Shown here piece by piece: positions 1-6,650 of a stretch of DNA of 14,484 nt (position 1 is its first letter; every line of letters begins with the position of its first letter). A program made the translations under genes and the position numbers. The notes below the pieces were generated by a model. That model saw only the letters and a list, made by a program, of their open reading frames with translations, was not told where the DNA came from and did no database searches. This stretch comes from an uncultured Bacteroides sp. GTDB taxonomy: Bacteria > Bacteroidota > Bacteroidia > Bacteroidales > Bacteroidaceae. The stretch spans positions 1-14,484 of the forward strand of contig USPQ01000070.1 of the NCBI GenBank assembly GCA_900556625.1. Reading direction: 5' to 3'.

Positions 1-10
1 CCCACTCTGT

Positions 11-757
11 TTATTTATTGTTTTCCTTGATAAACATGTCAAGTGCGGCAGTCATAGACGGAGCTTGCACCGTAGGGGCTTCGAGATCCAGACGGAGTCC
101 TGCATCGCGTACAGCCTGTGCGGTAGTAGAACCGAACGTACCGATCTTGATTTCTTTCTGGTCAAAATCAGGGAAGTTCTTCTTCAAAGAAGTTACTCCG
201 GCAGGGCTGAAGAACACCAACATGTCATAATCGAATTCTTCGTCGGGTGTAAAGTCATTGCTTACCGTGCGATACATCACAGCTTCGGTATGCTGTATGC
301 CGTTCTTGTCAAGCAGTGTTTTTACGTCGTCATTATGTACGTCCGACATTGGGACAAGGTATTTCTCTGTTTTATGCTTTACGATAGAAGGCACGAGGTC
401 CTCAATCTTTCCCGTTGCACCAAAGAAGATTTTACGCTTACGGTACTGCACATATTTTTGAATATACAATGCAACTGCTTCCGTCACACAGAAATACTTC
501 ATAGTTTCCGGAATTGCAACACGCAATTCAGTACACAAATTAAAGAAATGGTCGATAGCATGACGAGAAGTGAATATAACGGCAGTGTGGTCGAGAATCG
601 AAATTTTCTGTTGCCGAAATTCTTTCGCCGAAAGACTTTCAACCTTGATAAACGGCCGGAAATCTATTTTTACGCCATACTTCTCTGCAATGTCGTAATA
701 GGGAGATTTCTCTGACGCAGGCTTAGGCTGCGACACTAGTACTTTTTTAATTTTCAA
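11..757 (-). CDS. hemD: HemD-like uroporphyrinogen-III synthase
   Basis: A 248-residue protein resembling the HemD family, which closes hydroxymethylbilane with inversion of ring D to give uroporphyrinogen III, the common precursor of haem, sirohaem and cobalamin. Visible support is the usual family length and a two-lobed Rossmann-like layout, with an FTSRHAIDHFF stretch near residues 62-72 and an FFSPAGVTSL stretch near residues 184-193. The family has few invariant catalytic residues, so the call rests on overall resemblance. The start is TTG (755-757), four bases after the stop of the DUF4271 gene. No ATG lies nearby and the protein reads sensibly from there (MKIKKVLVSQPKP), so I keep it. 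It is the last gene visible of a three-gene operon; only ten bases follow it before the window edge. Bacteroides are generally haem auxotrophs, so the substrate source is unclear. Confidence 0.85.
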   Translation of the reverse strand: MKIKKVLVSQPKPASEKSPYYDIAEKYGVKIDFRPFIKVESLSAKEFRQQKISILDHTAVIFTSRHAIDHFFNLCTELRVAIPETMKYFCVTEAVALYIQKYVQYRKRKIFFGATGKIEDLVPSIVKHKTEKYLVPMSDVHNDDVKTLLDKNGIQHTEAVMYRTVSNDFTPDEEFDYDMLVFFSPAGVTSLKKNFPDFDQKEIKIGTFGSTTAQAVRDAGLRLDLEAPTVQAPSMTAALDMFIKENNK

Positions 758-761
758 CGTC

Positions 762-1613
762 CTAAAATTTTATTAGCAATATATTGTTAATTTGAATCAT
801 ACCTTGATAGAGTAGCAGACAAGGTAGTATTTCAAGAGCGCAAAAGTACAAAATTAATAGGAAAAGTGCGCCAAATTGATGAAAAAAAAGCTTTATCCAC
901 TTATAAAACATCAATATTTTAGCAAAAATTAGAATTATGGTTCCAATTATGAGCAAATTGGTGAGACTCAGGTCGAAATAAACTAAAAAGAGTACGAACG
1001 GGAAAAGGGCAAATCCTGCATAATATATGAGCGTAGAATAAGATTCCAGCCATATATTTGTCCTGTTTTTATCAAAGAATGTCCAACCTATAAACATATA
1101 AAGCAACCATTTCAGTAAGAAGTAAGCAAGACAGGAGCCCACATAAATCCCCAAAAGCAGAAGAGGGGATACGGAGTTCATCAAAGCAGGGGATGTATCA
1201 TGAAAATAGTTGAAGAAAGTAATCCCCGACAATACGCACGTCTGCACTACAAGCACAAGAAGATAACGCATGTCAGCCGCTGTAGAACTATCAAAAATAC
1301 TTGTCCGTTCACGATGCAGCACAAAGTCTTTTACTTGCTGGGAAAGAAATTTCTTTCCGCGTGCCAAAGCTATGGAAGAAAGGAAGAAACAAGCCAGCAA
1401 GGTTAGCGCTATGGCATCATCTGTACGGGGAGAATAGGGGATAGGAGTTCCCTCGAAACCGGAAATGACTTCCTGCGCAGAATGGATCTGTGCCAATTGC
1501 AAGCTATCACTATCCGCCTTTATTGTCGATTGCGATGAACCACCGAGCTGCCCTTGTTGGAAAAGCGACAGAGTATCCGTAGTGCGCTGGAAGCTGAGAG
1601 TGTCAATCGTCAT
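762..1613 (-). CDS. DUF4271 family multi-pass membrane protein
   Basis: A 283-residue inner-membrane protein matching the Bacteroidetes DUF4271 family by length, composition and neighbourhood next to hemD. A polar Ser/Thr/Gln-rich N-terminus of about 60 residues is followed by roughly six hydrophobic segments (about 66-85, 116-136, 148-176, 193-214, 218-234 and 249-271). A short linker, including FFDKNRTNIW near 179-188, lies between the third and fourth. I see no catalytic motif and the family has no firm biochemical function known to me. The ATG at 1611-1613 overlaps the TGA of the LOG-family gene by four bases (ATGA), which implies translational coupling. The hemD-like gene follows after four bases, so the three genes form one operon. 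Family assignment is from memory of the family, not a search. Confidence 0.75.
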   Translation of the reverse strand: MTIDTLSFQRTTDTLSLFQQGQLGGSSQSTIKADSDSLQLAQIHSAQEVISGFEGTPIPYSPRTDDAIALTLLACFFLSSIALARGKKFLSQQVKDFVLHRERTSIFDSSTAADMRYLLVLVVQTCVLSGITFFNYFHDTSPALMNSVSPLLLLGIYVGSCLAYFLLKWLLYMFIGWTFFDKNRTNIWLESYSTLIYYAGFALFPFVLFLVYFDLSLTNLLIIGTIILIFAKILMFYKWIKLFFHQFGALFLLILYFCALEILPCLLLYQGMIQINNILLIKF

Positions 1614-2209
1614 ATAGCTGCAAATTTACGAATGGAGATATCCCATACAGGCGTTGAATAAAGCAGTTCCACAGCTTCCTCCGGCGTTTGCGCCACTTTC
1701 CATATATCACCGTGCTGGCGGCGCATAAAGTTTTCGTCGATTGCTTTTTCAAGCATTTCGAGCAACGGATCAAAGAACCCGTTTACATTCAGAATCACAA
1801 TCGGATTGAGATAGAGTCCCAGTTGTTTCCAGGTGATAATTTCAAGCAATTCTTCCAACGTTCCGCAGCCACCCGGCAAAGCTATCACCGCATCACTCAA
1901 ATCTGCCATTTTCTGTTTGCGTTCGTGCATGGATTCCACTTCAACCAGCTCCGTCAAGCCTGTATGGTGCCAGTTCTGCTCTACCATAAAATGAGGAATA
2001 ACACCAGTCACCTCACCACCATTCGCCAACACCGCATCGGCCACAGAACGCATCAGACCAATACTACCGGCACCATTAATCAAACGGATATGATGATCGG
2101 CAAGCAGTCGCCCGAGAGTCTCGGCTGCGGTAAAATAAACAGGATCTATTTTAGTGCTGGAAGCGCTATATACGCATACGGAATTTATCTGGTTCATCAG
2201 TTTCTCCAT
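1610..2209 (-). CDS. LOG-family nucleoside 5'-monophosphate phosphoribohydrolase (TIGR00730)
   Basis: A 199-residue Rossmann-fold protein of the LOG (lonely guy) / TIGR00730 family. These enzymes cleave the N-glycosidic bond of nucleotide monophosphates, releasing base and ribose 5-phosphate; in plants and some bacteria they make active cytokinins. The family signature PGGxGTxxE is intact as PGGCGTLEE (residues 112-120), preceded by the second conserved block ESMHERKQKM (92-101), which carries the conserved Arg and Lys. An N-terminal glycine-rich loop, NGAGSIGLM (45-53), is also present. Length is normal. The ATG at 2207-2209 is used here; an in-frame ATG at 2195-2197 (MNQINS) is a reasonable alternative. 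It is the first gene of an operon with DUF4271 and hemD, with a perfect -7 box just upstream (2231-2238). The bacterial substrate in this organism cannot be inferred. Confidence 0.9.
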   Translation of the reverse strand: MEKLMNQINSVCVYSASSTKIDPVYFTAAETLGRLLADHHIRLINGAGSIGLMRSVADAVLANGGEVTGVIPHFMVEQNWHHTGLTELVEVESMHERKQKMADLSDAVIALPGGCGTLEELLEIITWKQLGLYLNPIVILNVNGFFDPLLEMLEKAIDENFMRRQHGDIWKVAQTPEEAVELLYSTPVWDISIRKFAAI

Positions 2210-2230
2210 GATTTTATTATATCATGGGCA

Positions 2231-2238
2231 CAAAATTA
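2231..2238 (-). promoter_or_regulatory. Bacteroidetes -7 box for LOG-DUF4271-hemD operon
   Basis: TAATTTTG on the minus strand matches the Bacteroidetes -7 consensus TAnnTTTG, 21 bases upstream of the LOG-family start codon. No clear TTTG -33 element sits 19-21 bases further upstream. The position would give a short leader of about 10-15 bases. Confidence 0.5.
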
Positions 2239-2278
2239 CGAAAAAATTTGGTATTTGTCCACTACCTCCGGAAGCAAT

Positions 2279-2305
2279 CTTGGGCTTCTTACTCGGAAGC
2301 CCAAG
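2279..2305. repeat. Perfect 10-bp inverted repeat upstream of LOG operon
   Basis: CTTGGGCTTC (2279-2288) and GAAGCCCAAG (2296-2305) are perfect reverse complements around a 7-base loop. Neither side is followed immediately by a T-run, so it is not a canonical intrinsic terminator in either direction. It lies about 40 bases upstream of the -7 box of the LOG operon. It could be a terminator for the DUF3244 transcript that lacks a U-tract, or a regulatory or structural element. Confidence 0.55.
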
Positions 2306-2452
2306 AGCCTTTCTCACAGAGAATACATCTATTATCAGGTATTTCACCTGTACAGATATACCGCAATTGTTGCTGAATGAGCCTATCGTTCGAATCACCA
2401 GACTACTCGAACACCCTACCAGTCTCCAGACCAACAATTAAGAGTGATTTTA

Positions 2453-2471
2453 ATATTGCATCCTGCAATAT
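2453..2471. repeat. 8-bp inverted repeat
   Basis: ATATTGCA (2453-2460), a three-base spacer, and TGCAATAT (2464-2471) form a perfect short hairpin in the non-coding gap. No T-tract is attached. Function unknown. Confidence 0.5.
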
Positions 2472-2577
2472 AACAAACATTTATTGCACACCTTTCACAA
2501 GGGTTATCAAGCCCCCCAATCAGAATTAGCCGATTCTTTCCCCTGTCAGCCGGTATCCGATCGTCATTTTAACAATG

Positions 2578-2592
2578 CACTATATTATAGTG
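2578..2592. repeat. AT-rich palindrome CACTATA-T-TATAGTG
   Basis: Perfect 7-bp arms around one central base, about 60 bases past the DUF3244 stop. On the + strand it is followed by GGGGCTTTTG. On the minus strand, the direction of local transcription, no T-run follows, so a terminator role is weak. The near-absent loop favours a protein-binding palindrome over an RNA hairpin. Confidence 0.4.
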
Positions 2593-2651
2593 GGGCTTTT
2601 GTATAGTTAATTATTAGGTTAATCTTCTAGTTACAGATTGACTTTAAGGTT

Positions 2652-3023
2652 TCAATTTTCCAGTTCAAATTCTCCGGAAAATACTTCCGTAGGAAGCTGT
2701 ATTTCCAAAGTATATTTACCTTTTTGCTCACTGGTAAGATCAATATTAATTTTATCTACATTCCATTCGGTAGATGAATAAACAACTTTGCCTTCTGCAT
2801 CTTTCACAACAACTGTTGCAGTAGGGACAGTAGAAAGTAAGTCAATAGTAACTAATGCGTCCTCAATAAAAGCAGCAGGCGTAATAGGAATAGAACGATG
2901 CTGTGCCGGAGTCTTAGTTCTTAATTCAATTTGACGTGCAGATTTCATCTCCCGTGCAAAAGAGGATGTATTTACCTGAAGCAAAATAGTTAATAATAGA
3001 AGAAGTAAAAATTTAGTTTTCAT
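2652..3023 (-). CDS. Small secreted DUF3244-family protein
   Basis: A 123-residue exported protein. The N-terminus is a typical Sec signal (MKTK, then a Leu-rich core at residues 5-16), with likely cleavage near residues 20-24 (SSFA/RE). There is no lipobox cysteine. The mature part has alternating beta-strand-like segments, including TATVVVKDAEGKVVYSS (about 68-84) and GKYTLEIQLPTEVFSGEFEL (about 102-121). This resembles DUF3244, a small immunoglobulin-like beta-sandwich family common in Bacteroides. No catalytic residues are visible. It has its own -7 box (3050-3057) and lies 128 bases downstream of the TPR/helix-turn-helix gene on the same strand. I recall such pairs in Bacteroides genomes, which makes it a plausible target or partner of that regulator, but the link here is inference. 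Confidence 0.75.
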   Translation of the reverse strand: MKTKFLLLLLLTILLQVNTSSFAREMKSARQIELRTKTPAQHRSIPITPAAFIEDALVTIDLLSTVPTATVVVKDAEGKVVYSSTEWNVDKINIDLTSEQKGKYTLEIQLPTEVFSGEFELEN

Positions 3024-3049
3024 AATAATGTGGGTTTAAAATTTCGCCT

Positions 3050-3057
3050 CAAATGTA
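3050..3057 (-). promoter_or_regulatory. -7 box for DUF3244 gene
   Basis: TACATTTG on the minus strand fits TAnnTTTG exactly, 26 bases upstream of the ATG. No convincing -33 TTTG is present at normal spacing, which would suit a promoter needing an activator. The region just upstream also holds repeated GGTAAC/GTTACC-type bases (3089-3105), seen but not interpretable. Confidence 0.5.
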
Positions 3058-3151
3058 CACAGATAGAGTAAAAGAAACGATTTTTATGCGGTAACAATGG
3101 TAACAGACTTCTGTCTATATAGAAAATAAGTAATAACATTCTTAGCATATC

Positions 3152-4807
3152 TTACAGATTATCAATATTAAACACCTGCTCAAATAAATATGTACCCATT
3201 TTATTTTTAATACGATTTTTACGTGTCTTAAGAGCATCTGATGTAGTATTCATCAGCTCCATTATTACAGTCTTTGAACAATGAAGTGAGGAAAGAATGC
3301 AATAAAACAAATCATCATTGGTCAAAGACGGACAGCATTCTTTCAAGTTCACCATCACGTCAACAAATGCTTCACAAATAGCAATACGCATATCAACTCT
3401 CAAACCACGCATAGCTAACAGTTGTTTAGGAGTCGATTTCTCGAATGTTTCTAATTTATTATAACAATCAGTGGATTGAAACATAGATATACACAATTTT
3501 AATTGTTGTTCTCTCAACTTTGACATTTTATGTTCTTTATTAGATGCAGAAGATTCTTCTTTAAGTAGCATAGTATCTACACGTTTCTGAGTGAGTTCTT
3601 GCTGCAAAGCGATATAACGTTTCTTTCTCCTTCTATCATTCCACATGAAACAAAAGACACATATTATTGTCAAAGAAAGAAAAACAGATACTAAACTTAT
3701 AACCAACGTTTTAGTACGCTGTGATAATATCCTTTTATGTTCTTCTATTTGATGTTTATCCATCAGCCGCTTTAGTTCTTCATTGTCTGTTAACACCTGA
3801 ATTGAATCATAAAAAGTTTTATAGGCATCCATATTTTCCATTGCAGTTCGCCATTCCTCTCGTTTCTTTGCTACTTGATACATCCCGTCATAACAAACAG
3901 CTTTTCCATAAATATCAAACAAATCTATATCTTTACTAAAATAGTAGCTGGCAGAATCAAGTTCGTTCAGATTAAACATAATTTTTGCTTTCAACAAACA
4001 AGCATTAGCCGACCTATCCTGCCCCAATGCTATAATAGCTTTTGATATATATTTATCGGCTTGAATGTAATCTTCTTCTTCATAATAGACCATAGCTAAA
4101 TCATGATAAAGTGGTCCGATCAAGTTGGAATCTTGTACAACCAACGCATAATCAAGAGCTTTTTGATAATAGCATAATGCACTATCTCTGTCACTCTGAG
4201 AAAAATATACGTTTGCAATTCCTCGCAGTGGATACGCCTGTTCACTTCCTCCTTTCAATATCTGATAAGCTTTACGATAAGCCTCCATTGCTACATCATC
4301 CAAATCTTCTTCCTCATAGCATTCCGCCAAATTATCATATATCATTGCCAAGAACTCATTTTGTTCAGGCATTAGTCGAATCGCTTTCAGATATTCTTCT
4401 ACCGCAAAGGAGGTACGTCCCATATCCCGATAAGTGGCGCCCCAATAATAATGAGCCTGTGCAGCGCGTAAACTCTTATCTCTGTCACCATAATAATCGA
4501 CAGCCGTCTTTATCAGCGAATCATCATCTAAAGGTACATAATTCTTATGCCGTGCTTGTGTAAGCAACAATGCATAAAGCGCTCTATCAGCACGTGACAG
4601 CTTCTGTGGTGAAGAAATTGACTCCAAAATAGATAACGCACTATCAGGACTTACCTCCATTAACGAGTCAGCACAGAGCAGTAACGGATTCTTCACAGAA
4701 GAAGAACAAGAGGATAGAGAAACAGATAGTAAAATACTACCCATACCGATAAACAAAAAGGCGAATAGTGGAAAGTAGTATATAAAATAGTCGTATTTCT
4801 TTTTCAT
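3152..4807 (-). CDS. TPR lipoprotein with transmembrane helix and C-terminal helix-turn-helix (probable membrane-bound regulator)
   Basis: A 551-residue protein with a mixed architecture. The N-terminus is a lipoprotein-type signal (hydrophobic core 8-30, lipobox LSSC with Cys34). Residues of about 45-345 form TPR-like helical repeats; examples are AQAHYYWGATYRDMGRTSFA (116-135) and GPLYHDLAMVYYEEEDYIQA (231-250). A single transmembrane helix spans about 367-389 and ends in WNDRRRKKR, indicating a cytoplasmic C-terminus by the positive-inside rule. A charged coiled-coil-like stretch (about 395-440) leads to a C-terminal domain. Its pattern LTNDDLFYCILSSL (495-508), then ALKTRKNRIKNKM (525-537), resembles a LuxR-type helix-turn-helix. 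I infer a periplasmic TPR sensor coupled across the membrane to DNA binding. No kinase or receiver residues are present. A perfect -7 box lies at 4837-4844. The DUF3244 gene follows. Confidence 0.8.
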   Translation of the reverse strand: MKKKYDYFIYYFPLFAFLFIGMGSILLSVSLSSCSSSVKNPLLLCADSLMEVSPDSALSILESISSPQKLSRADRALYALLLTQARHKNYVPLDDDSLIKTAVDYYGDRDKSLRAAQAHYYWGATYRDMGRTSFAVEEYLKAIRLMPEQNEFLAMIYDNLAECYEEEDLDDVAMEAYRKAYQILKGGSEQAYPLRGIANVYFSQSDRDSALCYYQKALDYALVVQDSNLIGPLYHDLAMVYYEEEDYIQADKYISKAIIALGQDRSANACLLKAKIMFNLNELDSASYYFSKDIDLFDIYGKAVCYDGMYQVAKKREEWRTAMENMDAYKTFYDSIQVLTDNEELKRLMDKHQIEEHKRILSQRTKTLVISLVSVFLSLTIICVFCFMWNDRRRKKRYIALQQELTQKRVDTMLLKEESSASNKEHKMSKLREQQLKLCISMFQSTDCYNKLETFEKSTPKQLLAMRGLRVDMRIAICEAFVDVMVNLKECCPSLTNDDLFYCILSSLHCSKTVIMELMNTTSDALKTRKNRIKNKMGTYLFEQVFNIDNL

Positions 4808-4836
4808 CTCACGGCTTGTTTTACTTCTTAATGGAA

Positions 4837-4844
4837 CAAAGGTA
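4837..4844 (-). promoter_or_regulatory. -7 box for TPR/helix-turn-helix gene
   Basis: TACCTTTG on the minus strand fits TAnnTTTG, 29 bases upstream of the ATG at 4805-4807. The -33 region falls in the T-rich tail of the metK terminator (4855-4864) and offers only degenerate TTTA matches, so promoter and upstream terminator are nested. Confidence 0.55.
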
Positions 4845-4854
4845 GTGATTTCTA

Positions 4855-4913
4855 GTAGAAATAAAGAGCCACAATCTCAAATTCCATAAAACGGAAGTGA
4901 GATTGCGGCTCTT
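4855..4913 (-). terminator. Intrinsic terminator of metK
   Basis: Arms 4898-4913 and 4864-4879 form a 16-bp stem about 27 bases after the metK stop, extended by an inner TTCC/GGAA pairing (4883-4886 with 4893-4896). The transcript then reads into a T-rich tail (TTTATTTCT). On the minus-strand RNA the only imperfection is a G-U wobble; on the plus-strand RNA the same position is an A-C mismatch. That asymmetry and the T-tract location show it serves the minus-strand transcript. Confidence 0.85.
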
Positions 4914-4940
4914 ATCGTATAAACCCTCTTTCAGACTAGC

Positions 4941-6233
4941 TTACAGACCGAAAGCTGCTTTAATCTTATCAACGTAGTCGAGTTTCTCCCATGTAAAGAG
5001 TTCCACTTCCACTGTTTTGTCACCTTCATAACGAGAAGAAAACTTCTTCGTTACCACTTGTGGTTCGCGTCCCATGTGACCATAAGCTGCCGTTTCCTGA
5101 TAAATCGGGTTACGAAGTTTCAGACGTTCCTCGATTGCTTTCGGACGAAGATCGAACAGCTGGTCGATAACGCGTGCAATCTCGCCATCAGTCATGTTCA
5201 CATGAGAACGGCCGTAAGTATCCACAAAAATATTAATCGGACGAGCCACACCGATAGCATAACTTACCTGTACAAGCATTTCGTCTGCCACACCTGCTGC
5301 AACCATATTCTTAGCGATATGACGAGCTGCATAAGCTGCGCTACGGTCCACCTTACTAGGGTCTTTTCCGGAGAAAGCGCCACCACCGTGAGCACCTTTA
5401 CCGCCGTAGGTATCAACGATAATCTTACGTCCGGTCAGACCGGTATCTCCGTGAGGACCACCGATGACAAACTTTCCGGTCGGGTTAACATGATAGACAA
5501 TCTTGTCATTGAACAGAGCCAACACTTTATCGTGATGAATAGAAGCAATCACGCGAGGCATCAGAATTTCAATCACATCACGACGAATGATAGACAGCAT
5601 TTCTTCATCAGCTTTCAACTGAGCGACTTCCGAGTCATTCTCCGGCTGAATAAAATCATCATGCTGTGTAGAGACAACAATTGTATCAATGCGAACAGGA
5701 GTTCCGTTATCGTCATATTCAATAGTCACCTGACTCTTGGCGTCGGGACGGAGGTAAGTCATTACCTTGCCTTCGCGACGTATGTCGGCCAGCACTTGCA
5801 GAATACGGTGTGCCAGATCAAGAGAAAGCGGCATGTAGTTTTCCGTTTCGTTCGTTGCATAACCGAACATCATACCTTGGTCGCCTGCACCCTGTTCCAT
5901 CGAATCCTGACGTTCTACACCACGGTTGATATCGGGACTCTGCTCGTGAATAGCGGAAAGTACACCGCAAGAGTTACTTTCGAACATGTACTCTCCTTTG
6001 GTATAACCGATTTTCTTAATCACTTCGCGCGCGATGAGCTGGAGGTCAACGTACGCTTTTGTTTTCACTTCACCCGCTAGCACCACTTGTCCGGTAGTCA
6101 CTAGTGTTTCGCAAGCTACTTTCGAACTGGGGTCGTAAGCCAACAGTTTGTCAAGCACAGCATCCGATATTTGATCGGCTACCTTGTCGGGGTGTCCTTC
6201 TGACACCGATTCGGATGTAAATAAGTATCCCAT
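4941..6233 (-). CDS. metK: S-adenosylmethionine synthetase
   Basis: A 430-residue cytoplasmic methionine adenosyltransferase, which makes S-adenosylmethionine from ATP and methionine with release of phosphate and pyrophosphate. Family signatures are intact: GHPDK (13-17, ATP/Mg binding), GAGDQG (115-120, signature 1), GGPHGDTGLTGRK (258-270) and GGGAFSGKDPSKVDRS (283-298, signature 2 with the P-loop-like element). The length is longer than the roughly 385 residues of E. coli MetK but normal for Bacteroidetes, which carry insertions such as the segment near residues 195-215. The ATG gives the expected start, MGYLFTSESVSEGHPDK. It is monocistronic, with its own -7 box (6299-6306) and a strong terminator. 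QueA and the methyltransferase in this window use its product. No SAM riboswitch is visible in its leader of roughly 60 bases. Confidence 0.98.
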   Translation of the reverse strand: MGYLFTSESVSEGHPDKVADQISDAVLDKLLAYDPSSKVACETLVTTGQVVLAGEVKTKAYVDLQLIAREVIKKIGYTKGEYMFESNSCGVLSAIHEQSPDINRGVERQDSMEQGAGDQGMMFGYATNETENYMPLSLDLAHRILQVLADIRREGKVMTYLRPDAKSQVTIEYDDNGTPVRIDTIVVSTQHDDFIQPENDSEVAQLKADEEMLSIIRRDVIEILMPRVIASIHHDKVLALFNDKIVYHVNPTGKFVIGGPHGDTGLTGRKIIVDTYGGKGAHGGGAFSGKDPSKVDRSAAYAARHIAKNMVAAGVADEMLVQVSYAIGVARPINIFVDTYGRSHVNMTDGEIARVIDQLFDLRPKAIEERLKLRNPIYQETAAYGHMGREPQVVTKKFSSRYEGDKTVEVELFTWEKLDYVDKIKAAFGL

Positions 6234-6298
6234 CTTTCTTAAATTAAGAATTAAAAAATAAGAATTAAAAGATGATAGAGCAGGAGAGGTGAGTAGTG

Positions 6299-6306
6299 CA
6301 AATATA
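6299..6306 (-). promoter_or_regulatory. -7 box for metK
   Basis: TATATTTG on the minus strand is a perfect TAnnTTTG match, 65 bases upstream of the metK ATG, giving a leader of about 60 bases that is A/T-rich near the start codon. A second minus-strand match (TATCTTTG, 6394-6401) lies further upstream and could be an additional promoter. Neither has a clear -33 TTTG. Confidence 0.5.
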
Positions 6307-6423
6307 TGCCGAAAGACATCAACGAGTCGTGTTTTAGCATTTTTTTCTGTGGTTGCAAGCTACTCAAATCTGTCCACACTTTCATTTCGGTTGCAAAGAT
6401 AAAGAGATTTCGGAGATTATGAG

Positions 6424-6431
6424 TATCTTTG
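6424..6431 (+). promoter_or_regulatory. -7 box for the + strand small membrane protein
   Basis: TATCTTTG on the + strand matches TAnnTTTG, 30 bases before the ATG at 6462. It is the only + strand promoter candidate that leads into a plausible gene here, and it supports the reality of that small gene. It is divergent from the metK promoter. Confidence 0.5.
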
Positions 6432-6461
6432 GGCGGTATTTAACACAATAATAGATTTAAA

Positions 6462-6650
6462 ATGATTCTAAATAAGAAAGTAAGAACGCTTTTCGCACTG
6501 GCGCTCTATATCGGATTTACGATTGCGATTTACGCCATTGTCTGTCATTTCATCCACCGTGAGTTTCAAGACATTCACCTGCTTTATGCCATATTGATAG
6601 GCTGTCTGGCTTATCTGCCACGATTTATTGCCGACAGGAAGAAGAAATGA
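6462..6650 (+). CDS. Small two-helix membrane protein, unknown function
   Basis: A 62-residue protein, the only convincing + strand gene in the window. It has a short basic N-terminus (MILNKKVR), a hydrophobic helix at about residues 9-29, a polar turn (HFIHREFQDIH, 29-39), a second hydrophobic helix at about 40-54, and a basic tail ending RKKK. By the positive-inside rule both ends face the cytoplasm. A promoter-like -7 box stands 30 bases upstream, and composition is that of a real membrane protein. Its last 26 bases overlap the 3' end of folK on the other strand, so the two genes converge. I do not recognise a named family and infer no function. Confidence 0.7.
   Translation: MILNKKVRTLFALALYIGFTIAIYAIVCHFIHREFQDIHLLYAILIGCLAYLPRFIADRKKK

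Larger units (their letters stand above)
2210..2651. other. 442-base intergenic region with several inverted repeats
   Basis: This gap lies between the end of the DUF3244 gene and the start of the LOG-family gene. It holds the LOG promoter (-7 box 2231-2238) and three inverted repeats listed separately. A minus-strand open frame at 2222-2437 starts at TTG, overlaps the promoter and has no recognisable domain, so I do not call it a gene. No U-rich terminator is evident directly after the DUF3244 stop. No tRNA or riboswitch fold was recognised. Confidence 0.6.

Noticed and set aside
2222..2437. Minus-strand open frame of 71 codons
   Set aside because: It starts at TTG, runs through the LOG promoter and a hairpin, and has no recognisable domain, so it is more likely non-coding.
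5058..6080. Long + strand open frame of 340 codons antisense to metK
   Set aside because: metK on the other strand has every family signature. The antisense frame gives a low-complexity, domain-free protein and is a codon-usage shadow.
6234..6461. SAM-responsive riboswitch upstream of metK
   Set aside because: The leader is short and A/T-rich. I could not find paired conserved elements of any SAM riboswitch class.
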